Shown here one piece after another: positions 11,101-22,050 of a stretch of DNA of 64,000 nucleotides. The notes under the pieces are model-generated. The model was not told where the DNA came from. It saw nothing but the letters and a program-made list of their open reading frames with translations, and did no database searches. How positions within the stretch are numbered: position 1 is the stretch's first letter; the number at the start of each line of letters is the position of its first letter. Where the stretch lies: positions 7,808,001 to 7,872,000 of the forward strand of contig CM060990.1 of assembly GCA_030765065.1 (NCBI GenBank), read 5' to 3'. The translations under genes and the position numbers were made by a program. This DNA comes from Deroplatys truncata (taxonomy: Eukaryota; Arthropoda; Insecta; Mantodea; Mantidae).

Positions 11101-12790
11101 GTATCCAAGTGCGAGTTGTCCCCCCCGTTCCTCCTGGGACGGTAATCACAAAGGATGATGTTGTGTCCAGTTGCAAGGTGTACCCTCCGTTCCTCCTGGG
11201 ATGGTAAGCACACAGGATCGTGTTGGGTCCAGGTGCGAGGTATTCTCTCTGTTCCTCCTGGGAAGTTAAGCACAAAAGATGATGTGTCCGAGTGCGAGGC
11301 GTTCCCTCCCTTCCTCCTGGGACGGTAAGCACAAAGGATCTTGTTGGATCCAGGTGCGAGTTGTCCCCTCCTTTCCTCCTGGGACTGTAAGCAAAATGGA
11401 TGATGTTTTGTCGAGATGCGAGTTGTCCCCTTCGTTCCTCCTGGGACGTTAAGCACAAAGGATCGTTTTGGCTCCAGGTGCGAGGTGTCCCCTCCGTTCC
11501 ACTTGGGTCGGTAAGCACAAACGATTGTGTTGTCTCCAGGTGCTAGGTGTCCCCTCCGTTCCTCCTTGGAAGGTTAGCACAAAGGTTTATGTTGAGTGCA
11601 GGTGTGAGGTGTCCCCTCCTTTTCTTCTGTGACAGTGAGCACAAAGGATTGTTTTGGGTCCAGGTGCAAGGTGTTGCCTCCGTTCCTCCTGGGACGTTAA
11701 CCACAAAAGATGATGTGTCTAGGTGCGAGCTGTCTCCTCCGTTCCTACTGTGACGGTAAGCCCGAAAGGTCGTGTTGGGTCCAGGTGCGAGGTGTACGAT
11801 CCGTTCCTCCAGGGACGGTAAGCACAAAGGTTCGTGTTGGATCCAGGTGCGAGGTATGCACTCCGTTCCCCTGGGACTGTAAGAACAACGGATTGCGTTA
11901 AGTGTAGGTGCAAGGTTTCCCCTCCGTTACCCCTGAGACGGTAGGCAGAAAGGATCGTGTTGGATGCAGGTTTGAGGTGCCACTTCCGTTCCTCCAGAGA
12001 CGGTAAGCAGAGGGATCGTGTAGAGCCCAGGAATGAGGTGGCTTCTCCCTTCCTAATGGGTCGTTAACCACAAATGATCTCGTTGAGTCCAGTCGCGAGA
12101 TGTCCTCCCTTTCCTCCTCGGACGGTAAGCACAAAGGTTTCGTGTTGTGTCCAGATGTGTGGTGTCGCCTCCCTTCCTCCTGGGACTGTAAGCACAAAGG
12201 ATCGTGTTGGGACCAGGTGTCCCCTCCGATCATCCTGAGATGTAATCACAAAGGATCATGTTGTGTCCAGGTGTGAGGTGTACTTTTAGGTTCCCTGAAC
12301 GGTAAGCACAGAGGATCGTGTAGGTTCCAGGTTTGAGGTGGCTCCTCCGTTCCTCCTGCGTAGTTCAGTACAAATGATCTCGTTGGTTCCAGTTGAGAGG
12401 TGTCCTCTGCGTTCCTCCTGGGACGGCAAACACCAAGGTTTGTGTTGTGTCCAGATGTGAGGTGTGCCCTCCTTTCCTCCTGGGACGTTAAGCACAAAGG
12501 ATCTTGTTGGGTCCATGTTTTGGGTGTCCCTTTAGCTTCCTTGAGACGGTAAACACAAAGGATCGTGTTGGGTCCAGGTGTGCGGTGTCTCCTTTGTTCC
12601 TCTTGGGGCGGTAAGCACGAGGGATCGCGTTAGGTCCAGGGATGAGGTGTCCCCTCCGTTCCTCCTGGGCCGTTAAGCAAAAAGGATCTAGCTGGGTTCA
12701 GGTGCGAGTTGTACCCTCTGCTGCTCCTGGGACCGCATCCACAAAGGATAATGCTGGGTCCAGGTGCGAAGTGTCGCCCTCCGTTCCTCC
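8111..12790 (+). repeat. 62-bp minisatellite array (about 75 units)
   Basis: A degenerate tandem array with a basic period of 62 bp. Recurrent words are TAAGCACAAAGGATCGTGTT, GGGTCCAGGTGCGAGGTGTC and CCCTCCGTTCCTCCTGGGAC. Spacing was read directly, for example between the GTAAGCA words at 9059 and 9121. The first ~550 bp contain longer ~125-bp units, with an inserted segment that carries short hairpins (GACCGAG/CTCGGTC at 8280-8297; ACCGAG/CTCGGT at 8460-8475). On the minus strand all three phases of the consensus lack stop codons, so spurious frames of up to 178 codons appear. I do not treat them as genes. The array is cut by a LINE and resumes at 18736. Confidence 0.9.
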
Positions 12791-13428
12791 ACCCCCCCCA
12801 GGGGCTTACCTTTTGTGAGTACGGTTTAGGCGCACCCGGGGTACCCGAGCCATTCATAGCCATTTTCACCCATTCATCACCGTCCGGTCGAGGTGGTTTC
12901 GTTCTCGTGACCGGGGGACTTAAGGTAGGCTCTTGTGCGTTCTGTGCATTTCACTCCATGTCGTCTCTCGCCATCGTTTCTTTCTGCTCTTCTACTTATG
13001 CACATTTCGCCCCACGCTCATTCATTTACACATCACTTTTACTTCTTCGCCGGCCTACCTTGCGTGCGAAACGCCCACGCACATTTAGTTTCTTTTATCT
13101 TTTTATTTAAATCCTCCGTGGATACAGCCTGACGGATACCCACGCACTGGGTGCGCAGCTGGGTGAGTGGGTATAGCGTCATCCCCACCACCCGGGGTCG
13201 TCATGTAGGGTATGTGTTAGTATCCGCTGTTCAACTGCATACCCGCGGGGGGCCATTACATGAGCTGCTGACTTCTGACGGCGATTGGGTCCCTCTGTCT
13301 ATGTTCTGGGAGGTGTGACCCTGGGGTGAGCTAGGTATAGATAGGCCACTCACCCAAGCCGGGGTAACGCCCGGGAAGTCAGAGCCCGAGGTCGGAGACG
13401 GTTGCAATGGTGGAGGATTTATTACGCT
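12791..13428 (+). promoter_or_regulatory. LINE copy 1 5' leader (presumed internal promoter)
   Basis: About 640 bp precede the first plausible ORF1 start. Copy 2 keeps the same leader along its length, including the opening AGGGGCT(T/C)ACC, CGGTCGAGGTGG and GGGTGCGCAGCTGGGTGAGTG. Full-length LINEs carry their promoter in this position, but I see no decisive promoter motif, so the function is inferred from family knowledge. Confidence 0.5.
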
Positions 13429-13457
13429 ATGGAGCACCATTTCTCCATTATTACTAA
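13407..13457 (+). other. Upstream short frame overlapping the ORF1 start (copy 1)
   Basis: An ATG at 13407 opens a 16-residue frame (MVEDLLRYGAPFLHYY) that overlaps the ORF1 ATG at 13429 in another phase. Copy 2 has the equivalent at 51651-51695 (MVEDLSRYGAPFLH), which differs in length because its stop falls two codons earlier. Position and most residues are kept, but the DNA also codes ORF1 there, so conservation alone does not prove translation. Confidence 0.35.
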
Positions 13458-14718
13458 CAAGCGCCGAAAAGTTTTTGAAACAGAAGTAGCACCTCCAACA
13501 TCTGGTTGTTACTTAGTTATTACACGAACAGAGGAAGGACAATCGCTTGAGAAGGTGAACCCTTTTATAGTACAGAAGGGCATTGACTCTACTGCTGGTT
13601 CGGTTCAGTCCTGCACTCGACTTCGAAACGGGTCATTATTAGTACACAGCAAGTCCGATCAACAAACTAAGACCTTGTTGAGCGCTACGCTTCTCCACGG
13701 TTATCCCATCCGTGCTGAGAAGCACCGCACCTTGAATTCCTGTCGAGGCGTCGTTACTACCGATAGCCTCGACGGTATATCGGACGAGGACCTAGTGAAA
13801 TATCTATCAGATCTAAAGGTGACAGCAGTGCATCGGGTGCAGGCCAAACGCGACGGAGTATTGGTACCCACTCGTACCCTGTTTCTAACATTTGATGGCG
13901 TCGATCTGCCTACGAGCATCTCCGCAGGGTACGAACGGATTTCTGTGAGGCCTTATACTCCTAGACCTCTGCGTTGTTTTAAATGCCAACGTTCTGGACA
14001 TACGCAAGTCTCATGTAAGAGTGCCGTTAACATCTGTGCAACATGTAGCCAGCGCTCACACGAATGAGCTTGTTCAACAGCCCCGGTCTGCGTTAATTAC
14101 GAAGGGTCACATTCTGTTTCATTTGGCGACTGTCCGCGGTATTTCGACGAGAAGACGATCCAGGAGATCCGGGTAAAGGAGAAACTCTCCTTCGCCGAAG
14201 CCCGGAGGCGTTGCCATGCGCGCCAACCTTCTCTCCTGCGATCTGGTACATTTTGTTTTGTTGTTGCCTCACCAGTACCACGAGTAGATGCCGAAACTCA
14301 GACTTGGACCATGACTGCATTAACATCCACTACCATCCGGCCGTCCATTTCTGGTATAGTTAGCAAGCCATATAAACCTGGTCCCAAGTCAATGAAGTCG
14401 CAAGCCGCTGGAAATATACCAAAGCAGAAACCTCGTAGGGAAGATTTTCTGAAGGACCCTCCGCGTGCTCGCCGTAGGAAAAGTTCACATTCTCCTCCTC
14501 GGAGGTCGCTGTCCCAGAAAGCTCCAGGAACAAGCCGCGCTCAGCGGCACCCCTCACCTATCGCCACCCAGAACCGATTCACGGCGCTTGAATCGGTTTC
14601 TGGCTCTGAGCGCGTGGGCTGTCCCTTCGAGGAGCCTATGGAGTCTGACCAACTCCATACCAAAAGCCCGAGCCCAAAGGTTAAACCAAAGGTAATTTTA
14701 AGCCGCCCTTCTAAATAG
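13429..14718 (+). pseudogene. LINE copy 1 ORF1, gag-like nucleic-acid-binding protein (one nonsense codon)
   Basis: ORF1 of non-LTR elements makes an RNA-binding protein that packages the element's RNA. The frame runs 430 codons from ATG 13429 to TAG at 14716. An upstream in-frame TTG at 13402 was not chosen because ATG 13429 is conserved in copy 2. It has an N-terminal region with a PIRAEKHRTLNSCRGVV segment typical of jockey/I-type gag. Three cysteine knuckles follow: CFKCQRSGHTQVSC, then CATCSQRSH with its last part after the stop, then a diverged third one. A lysine/arginine- and proline-rich tail follows. The frame is broken once, at TGA 14065-14067, inside knuckle 2, where copy 2 has a glycine codon. 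No frameshift is needed to reach the terminal stop. ORF2 starts 21 nt downstream. A read-through product is imaginable but there is no evidence for one. Confidence 0.88.
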
Positions 14719-14739
14719 ACAGTTTATCCCTTTTTCTTA

Positions 14740-17700
14740 ATGTCTATCCTGACCTGGAATGTACGTGGTGTACGATCGCATAGGGCGGAACTGCAACTTT
14801 TATTGCGTTCCCAATCGCTTATGGTCGTGTGTTTGCAGGAGACTAAGCTTCGCCCTCATGATCCTTTTGATCTCCGAGGATATACTCCGGTTCGCTACGA
14901 CCTTGAACCGGAGGAGGGTGCTCCTGCTCATGGAGGTGTCATGTTGTTAGTGCGTAACGACGTTCATTTTCAACGTCTCACTCTTACGTCCGACTTGCAA
15001 GCTGTTGCCATTAGACTGCAGTTACCCGGTTTTTTCTTTTCTGTTTGCTCTGTATATTTACCTCCATCATCTCCCCTCGCTAACGCGGACCTTCGAGATC
15101 TCTTGTCCGCTCTCCCAACCCCATTTGTCCTGTTGGGAGATTTTAATGCCCATCACCCCATGTGGGGTTCGCCAAGGACTTGTGCGAGGGGAACTCTTCT
15201 TTCCGACATTTTTTACCAGTTCAATCTTTCCATACTCAATACAGGTGCACCTACTTTTATTTCTGATTCTTCTGGTACATTCTCTCACCTGTACCTTGTC
15301 ATTTGCTCACTCCAGCTTCTTCGTCGTCTTCAGTGGAACGTCGTCGCTGACACCTACTCCAGCGACCATTACTCCTGCATCGTTTCTCTTCTGTCGCACC
15401 ACGTACAGCATTCCAGAGTACCTACCTGAATATTCTCAAAAGCCGGCTGGAGCTTCTATACCAGCCTCGTGCATTTTTACGATCAGCCCTTCGCCGACAT
15501 TAACCAACTAGTGCAGCACCTTACGTCTACGATTTTCTCTGCCGCCGAACGCCCAATTCCCCGATCGTCCTCTCAACCTCGGCGGCCACCTGTTCCGTCG
15601 TGGAACGAGGATTGTCGGGACGCCGTTCGTGCTCGTAGGACTGCACTTAGTGTGTTTCGGCGACAACTTACACTTGATAATTTGGTGACTTTTAAACAAT
15701 CGCGCGCCAGGGCTCGTCGCATTATTCAGGATAGCAAGAAGGCGTCGTGGACTCGTTTTGTCGAGTCTTTTAATCGCTTTACGCCTTCACGTGTTGTTTG
15801 GGATAAACTTCGTCGCTTCTCAGGTAAAGTGTCGCATTGTACTGTTTCTGGCCTTCAGGTTTCCAATGCCAGTATAGTGGATCCGGCTGCCATCGCTAAC
15901 ACTCTGGGTGCTGCCTTTGAGGCGGTATCCAGTTCAGACCATTATTCCGCCGGCTTTCGCTCTATCAAAGACCGGCTGGATTCCGACACCTTTAATTTTC
16001 GGTCTGCTAATATTGAGTGTTATAATGAACTTTTCACAATGAGGGAGCTGGAGCACGCTCTTCATTGCTCTAGATACTCCGCTCCTGGGCCGGACGGCAT
16101 TCATGCCCTGATGTTAAAGAACCTTTCAGCCGACAGTAAACTCTTTCTCTTACAGGTCTATAACCGTATTTGTCAAGACGGCATTTTTCATTCCGTTTGG
16201 CGCGAAGCCACCATTGTCCCTATTCTTAAGCCTGGGAAGGATCGCCAACTACCTTCCAGCTACCGCCCTATCTCCCTCACCAGTTGCATTTGCAAGGTGA
16301 TGGAGCGCATGATCAATGGGCGGTTGACATGCTGGCTTGAGTCTCAGAAACTTCTAGCAAACGCTCAGTGCGGATTTCATCGCTATCGCTCTACCGTCGA
16401 CCATCTGGTGTCCCTGTCGACGCATATTATGAATGGATTTCTGAGAAAGTGTCAAACCGTGGCTGTGTTTTTTGACCTGGAGAAAGCTTATGACACTTGT
16501 TGTAGGGGCGGCACTTTACGTACACTTCACGCATGGAATATCCGCGGTCGTCTTCCCATATTTCTTCGGGAGTTCATGACGGACTGCGTTTTTCGTGTAC
16601 GTGTGGGCTGGATTTTATCTCGTCATTTTATTCAAGAGAACGGAGTACCGCAGGGCTCTGTACTCAGTGTGACACTTTTTGCGATTGCTATCAACCCCAT
16701 TGTTGATTGTATTCCACCTGGCATGTCATCGTCCCTTTTTGTTGACGATTTTGCCATTTGTTGCAGTTCACGGCGAACCTGTCTACTCGAACGCCGTCTC
16801 CAGAGCTGTATCGACCGTCTCTACGCCTGGAGTAACGCCAACGGCTTTAATTTCTCCGCCGAGAAATCCGTCTGCATCAAATTCTGGCGCCGGAAGGCTT
16901 TCCCTCCGCCCTCTCCCCATCTAGGGCCAGGGATACTTCCGTTTGCAGACGAGGCGAAAATTTTGGGGTTGATCTTTGATAGAAAGTTGTGTTGGACTTC
17001 GCACATTTCCTTTTTAAAAGCAAAGTGTGACCGTTCTCTTAATCTTTTACGTGTTTTAAGTGGCACATCCTGGGGAGCTGATCGGACCGTCCTTCTGCGT
17101 CTATATCGCTCTTTGGTCCGATCCAAACTTGATTACGGGTGTATTGTCTTTTCATCGGCACGTCCATCTGTGTAACGTCGCTTGAATCCCATTCAACATC
17201 GTGGTATTAGAGTCGCTACAGGGGCCTTTCCAACTAGCCCCGTGCCCAGTCTTTACGCTGAAGCTGCAGAGCCTCCGCTGTCCTCCAGGCGTGAGGTGCT
17301 CTTGTGTAGCTATGCCTGTCGACTCTCCAGCTTGCCTGACCACCCGTCCTTCGCGGCATTTTACGAGGATTCTCTTGATCGGCAATATTTAGTTAGCTCC
17401 TCTGCATTGCTCTCTCCTGGGGTTAGATTTCGTCAGCTTCTTCGGCATTTGGACGTTACGCCAGCGCCGGGCCTTCCAAGGGGGGAAACGCGTTTTCCTC
17501 CATGGTTGCGCGCTGAGGCCCTCTGTCACCTTGGGTTATCGTCGATGCCGAAGAATGAGACCCCTTCTGCAGTCTTTAGATCAGCGTTTTTAGAACTTCA
17601 GTTGCAATTCGGGGACTTTGATTTTATCTTTACTGATGGATCTAAGACTGATGCTGGAGTAGAGTGTGCCTTTTTTGTGGTGGAAATAGTTTTACCTTTC

Positions 17701-18570
17701 GTTTACCAGAGCAATGTTCGATTTTTACCGCCGAGCATTTATCAGTCTCTTTTATACATTCAGCGGCACGACTTACGGCACTGTTTTATTTGTTCCGACT
17801 CCCTGAGTGCTCTTCAAAGTATTAGCTCGCTGTACAGTTACCACCCGCTCGTACAGCGCATTCATGACCTGCTCCACTCGCTTGGTGTCTCTGGCATCAG
17901 CGTCTCCTTCATGTGGATTCCAGGTCATGTGGACATTTCAGGTAATGAGTCTGCCGACGACGCTGCCAAATCGGCGATTTTATTACCCAGAAGGTTTACC
18001 TCTGTTGTTCCCTCGTCAGATTTGTTTATTGTTTTACGTCGCCGCATCCTCTCGCTTTGGAGCGATGAGTGGACGGCCCTCCGGGGGAACAAGTTGCGTG
18101 AGGTTAAACCTCTCCCGTTAGTCTGGGCTACCTCTTCCCGTGGTTCTCGTCGGGAGGAGGTAATTTTAACACGCCTTCGTATCGGACATTGCATTTTTAG
18201 TCATAAGTATTTGCTGAGTGGTGACCCCGCACCACTCTGTGGGCAGTGTGATGAGCCCTTAACGGTGCGTCACATTTTAGAAGAGTGTCAGGTTTTAGCT
18301 CCATTGCGCGTTCGTGTTGGTCTGCCAGTTGGCCTAGCCAACGTTTTGGCAGACGACGCGCTTATTGTAGAATGTGTTTTACGTTTTATTAGTGACAGTG
18401 ATTTTAATCTGCTTATTTGGTGCATTGAGCGTCCTTTAGCCTTGTTATTTTATTCTGTATGTTTTAATAGGGACTCCACTCCCCAGTGGACATATGGCGC
18501 TCATGTCCCTCGCATTCTACAGTTCTTGACACGTTTTACTCTTTTATTGCTTATGCTTTTAGTGTGTTAG
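14740..18570 (+). pseudogene. LINE copy 1 ORF2: endonuclease, reverse transcriptase, RNase H (two nonsense codons)
   Basis: The enzyme of target-primed reverse transcription, 1276 codons if read through. The endonuclease domain (about residues 1-225) shows TWNVRG, QETKL, LLGDFNAHHPMWGS and SDHYSC. The reverse transcriptase (about 430-780) shows SSYRPISLTSC, FFDLEKAYDT (near 578), GVPQGSVLS and FVDDFAI (near 669). RNase H (about 960-1090) shows FTDGS (near 966), SDSLSALQSI and GNESADDAA. A C-terminal zinc motif CGQCDEPLTVRHILEEC follows. The frame is interrupted at TGA 15427-15429 (tryptophan codon in copy 2) and TAA 17173-17175 (leucine in copy 2). Relative to copy 2, a 1-bp loss and then an 8-bp loss near 17665-17760 shift about 20 codons and erase the RNase H catalytic glutamate (AEL in copy 2). 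It is therefore doubly disabled, yet otherwise collinear. Confidence 0.93.
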
Positions 18571-18679
18571 TTTTTGCGATTGTTGTCTTGTTGTTTTTAG
18601 CTTTTGGACATAGCGGATTTGTGTCCCGTTTTTAATTATGCGGTTATTTTATATTTTTGAATTTATATTTTATACATTG

Positions 18680-18716
18680 TAAGGGCGCTGATGACCTTAG
18701 CAGTTTAGCGCCCTTA
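18680..18716 (+). other. 3' terminal hairpin of LINE copy 1
   Basis: A perfect 10-bp stem, TAAGGGCGCT (18680-18689) with AGCGCCCTTA (18707-18716), encloses a 17-nt loop. Copy 2 has the identical stem with several loop changes. It lies just before the repeat tail at 18722-18735. The position suggests it is the structure recognised by the element's reverse transcriptase; this is an inference from other LINEs. Confidence 0.85.
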
Positions 18717-18735
18717 AACAGCATCTCATCTCATC

Positions 18736-18850
18736 CCTGGGACGGTAAGCATATAGGATCGCGCTGAGTTCAGTTGCAAGGTGTCCCCTCCGTTCCTCCT
18801 GCAACGGTAAGCACAAAGGGTGGTTTAGTGTCCAGGTGCGAGTTGTCCCC
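18736..18850 (+). repeat. 62-bp satellite array, resumed after LINE
   Basis: About two further satellite units (CCTGGGACGGTAAGC, CAAGGTGTCCCCTCCGTTCC, GTCCAGGTGCGAGTTGTCCC) continue in the phase interrupted at 12790. This shows the LINE landed within a unit. Unique DNA begins near 18851. Confidence 0.9.
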
Positions 18851-21485
18851 TTATTACATGCTAGAGACTCTCGACCTATCAGTTTAATTACATCTCACTG
18901 CATGGAAGCTTTCAGACTGTTTAAAACAACTTCTGGAAGAATATCACCATAATTTGTTTTAAGTTATTTTCGCTGGCTTATTATTAGAATGCGAGCTCTA
19001 GTGGCAAGGAGTAGAATGAATTGGACGAGTTTCTTCCCAGAGTTACTGTGTTCCGCTCATTTTTTTCTCATTGAAAGCTTGGAATTTTTCTGCAGAATGC
19101 TCTAAGAAGGTATTTAAGTTAAGGGAACTGATCTGTGAATGTTCCAAAAGCCTAAAGTACTGACTGTTACATCTGAGGTCCATTTAAAGAATTGTGGTTT
19201 CAATATGTATTGTGTATTCCTGGATTATGCATTTTAAAACAGTAATTTAAGCTATTTTTACAAAGAATGCTCAGTACCATGGAATTTTAATGTTTATACA
19301 AAATCTCAGGTTTATATTCTTTATTGAGCTAGAAAATGAATAGTTTTAAATTCATTGGTTTAAGATATATAACCTTTGCTGGGTTGTGGGCTTCTGCTTT
19401 ACAAGAAATATGCACTTATAAAACTTGGATGAGCATGTGACGTAACTTAATTTCCTCATAGAAATAACCGAATAGCAAGTTTTAATTATCATATGTTGGG
19501 AAATTATTTCACTTCGTAAGCAACATTTTAAATGCTCGAAAATGATTCAAATATTACAATGGAGAAAAACGTACCGGAAAATTTGCTCACAAAAGCTGGC
19601 CTGAAATTCTGCATATGTATTTTTATTAAATAGTATACTCATATACTTAAAATACATAATTTAGAAATGATTGACATGTATAGCTAATTTTACAAAAGGG
19701 CTTCTAGAAATTTGGAAAGAATCTGAGAAATATAATAACAAACTTCAAATGCGCAACGAAGCAATTCGCTGAGGGTTATTTAAATCATAATTTTCAGTCC
19801 GATAACAAAAGTATTTACAAGAAAACGTTCCTAGTGAATCGAATGTAATAATAAGTTAAAAGGACTAAATTGTATTTTTTGAACTTTCTGGCCAAATTTG
19901 CCCCCTCGGTCTCCTAAGAAACAGTCCGGTCTGAAATCGCATATCAGCTCGGGTCATTGCCTGACGCAAGCAAACCTGCAGCTTAAGGGAATGTGGGTGA
20001 CGTAGCTTGAGGCATTTAAAGGCACATGCGCTCGAGTGTTAAAGATGTACGCGAAGAAACACAAATTATTTGTGCAACTGTGCCAATATACGTGTAAATT
20101 TTTAGTAATTTAGGTCAGTGAAACATCCTTGGCTGCATTAAATTTGATAAATTCCACCATGTTCAGGGAAGTAGGTTCTTGCCCATTTGACTACACAGAA
20201 TGGTGCAAAAACACGACTTTGTGAACTATTGCCAGCCAAGAATTAAACCAGCATACAGAATGTCAGTATGCCACAAATGTCGGTGTTTCAGCATTAGAGA
20301 TTAGGATTTGTTGCTTCAGACTTCAGAAAAGAGTATAACATGAGCTGGCATGACTGGCAGCAGAAGCGCTAACGCAGGGAACAGAAAGTTGGATATATAT
20401 GTACGGTGGGCTCCAAATGTTTTCCAATGGGCCAAGGGGTGTAGAGGAAGAGGGAGAAGAAATTTCTTCTCGACTAGTCATGCCTGGCTATAGCCAGCGT
20501 GCCGGTATCATCTCAAAGGTCACATTTACTTCTGTGTATGCATTCAGCGACCTGACTCTAAGAAGAAAGAAGACGAAACCAAATACTTTTCTCTTTAGAA
20601 CTATTCAAGCGAAATAAATTAACATTTGCTTTGCCTAATATGTTGTTTAAAAATCAAATATTACATTCTTTATGCGGGTGCTACACAAGTTTAAGATTCA
20701 GTAATTTTCTTTAGAAACAAGGTTCGCATAATGTATATCTTGTTTTTAACGTTTGTTGCTAGTAATAAATAATAATATTAATAATAATAGTTTCATAGTT
20801 ATCACCAATATAACGTTCTACGCGTGCTCCGAGGGTATTTATTACCTTGAATATAAGTTCGTTTTGCTTTTTAATTGCCATAGATATCGATCACAACGTT
20901 TAGCGTTAAGTGTGTGGTTCCATACAGTTGGCACATTCAGTTCTGGTAATATTCAAGTAATGTTTTAAAAATATGGCAGCAAAAGTATTATTAATGTCAA
21001 ACTAGTTGAAGCAGTTTGGAAACAATTAAGTATAACATTAAAGTTTCTTCAAAATGAGATATATTTTGCGTTTGTTACTGAAAAACGAATAAAGATTGGT
21101 TCATTTGAAACATAATTCCCCTTATATGCACACTCACAAGAGAAAGGAAGAAAAACCGTGCCAGTCGTATAGTGGACGTAGAGTAAAAACACCTATTTAA
21201 GTATTGTATGCAAAATGCTAATAGATACGAGGAAACAACGCTTAGCGCAAAATATGCAGTTTCTATATAGCTGTTTTATTCGTTTAGGATAACATATAAG
21301 ATAAATTTTCAAAATAGTGACCCAAAGTGTTAATGCAGATAGGTTGATGTGCTTTTGTTGCAATTGGTTCATTTGAAAGCACTCTATTCTGAAAATTAAA
21401 TTGCTTTCAAGTTACAAATCTGAAGATGCCCCTCCCCAAAAAGGCTTTGTATTGCGATTCACGTTCTGAATTCTTAAAATGCTTC
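18851..21485. other. Intergenic DNA, no recognised feature
   Basis: AT-rich non-coding sequence. Open frames do not exceed 72 codons. I recognise no repeat, transposon protein or tRNA-like unit in it. Confidence 0.55.
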
Positions 21486-21489
21486 TCTT

Positions 21490-22050
21490 CTCTGGTCTAG
21501 AATGGAATGAAATGTGTAACGGAGGGGACTCGATCCCGATCCAGTGAATGAGGATATTGTGCTTGTGACTCGAGCGGCCGGAACTAGGATTGACGGCACA
21601 GCAATGACAAAGTTCCTAAAATTTCCAGATTGAGACGCCCTGACAGTTGGGCAGGCAAACCGGGGACCCCACCCCAAAACAGAGGGTCCAACGCCCCCAA
21701 GAAGCGGTCCTTATACCCTGGCAACCAGCCGAAGACCGAGAGACGGATAAGGTTCCACAGAGAGAATCCTTTTTCTGTGCCACGCCACACCGGAATACCA
21801 TCACCGACACTTCCAATCCTGAAACAGACCTAACGGGGTTAAGGATGAATGAAATGAGAAATGGAACGATATTCGGGGGCTCAGAGAAATCATACCAGCA
21901 TTCGCCTGAAGACCTGGGAAAACTCTCGAAAAAAAACCGTGGGTCAGATTGGGCGGTATCCAGGAAGCGAACTAGGGATCTCTCGAATGCGAGTCGCACG
22001 CGTTACCGCGGCGCCACCTGGAAGAATACTGGAAGATCCGTAGTTCAAAT
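21490..22050 (-). mobile_element. ~0.5-kb SINE-like element (family 2), copy A
   Basis: Read on the minus strand, it starts with a tRNA-like head (GGCGCCGCGGTAACGCGTG; CTAGTTCGCTTCC as a degraded B-box). It continues through GACCCACGGTTTTTTTTCGA, GAGTTTTCCCAGGTC, a GTTAGGTCTGTTTCAGGATT block and CGGTGATGGTATTCCGG. The same blocks occur in the same order at 23457-24000 and 31770-32262. There is no long conserved protein frame, which fits a SINE or other non-autonomous element. Ends are approximate. Confidence 0.65.

Larger units (their letters stand above)
12791..18735 (+). mobile_element. Full-length non-LTR retrotransposon, copy 1 (I/Nimb-like)
   Basis: A 5.9-kb element. It has a GC-rich ~640-bp leader starting at a C-run before AGGGGCTTACC, then ORF1 (gag-like), a 21-nt gap, ORF2 (endonuclease, reverse transcriptase, RNase H, zinc motif), a 3' hairpin and a short ATCTC-type tail. 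The second copy at 51040-56971 is collinear end to end. An apurinic-type endonuclease plus RNase H, with FVDD at the polymerase active site, points to the I/Nimb group of LINEs; the exact clade is an inference. It sits inside one satellite unit: the left flank ends CGTTCCTCC and the right flank resumes CCTGGGACGG. At most 2-3 bp are duplicated. Confidence 0.93.

Noticed and set aside
8949..12869. Many overlapping minus- and plus-strand open frames of 60-178 codons in the 62-bp array
   Set aside because: They are translations of satellite units in successive phases. No start context, domain or composition sets any of them apart.
14740..15511. Secondary frames overlapping the LINE endonuclease (for example 15005-15511, 53001-53753)
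   Set aside because: Shadow frames of ORF2. They occur in both copies because the DNA is conserved, and they lack any domain.
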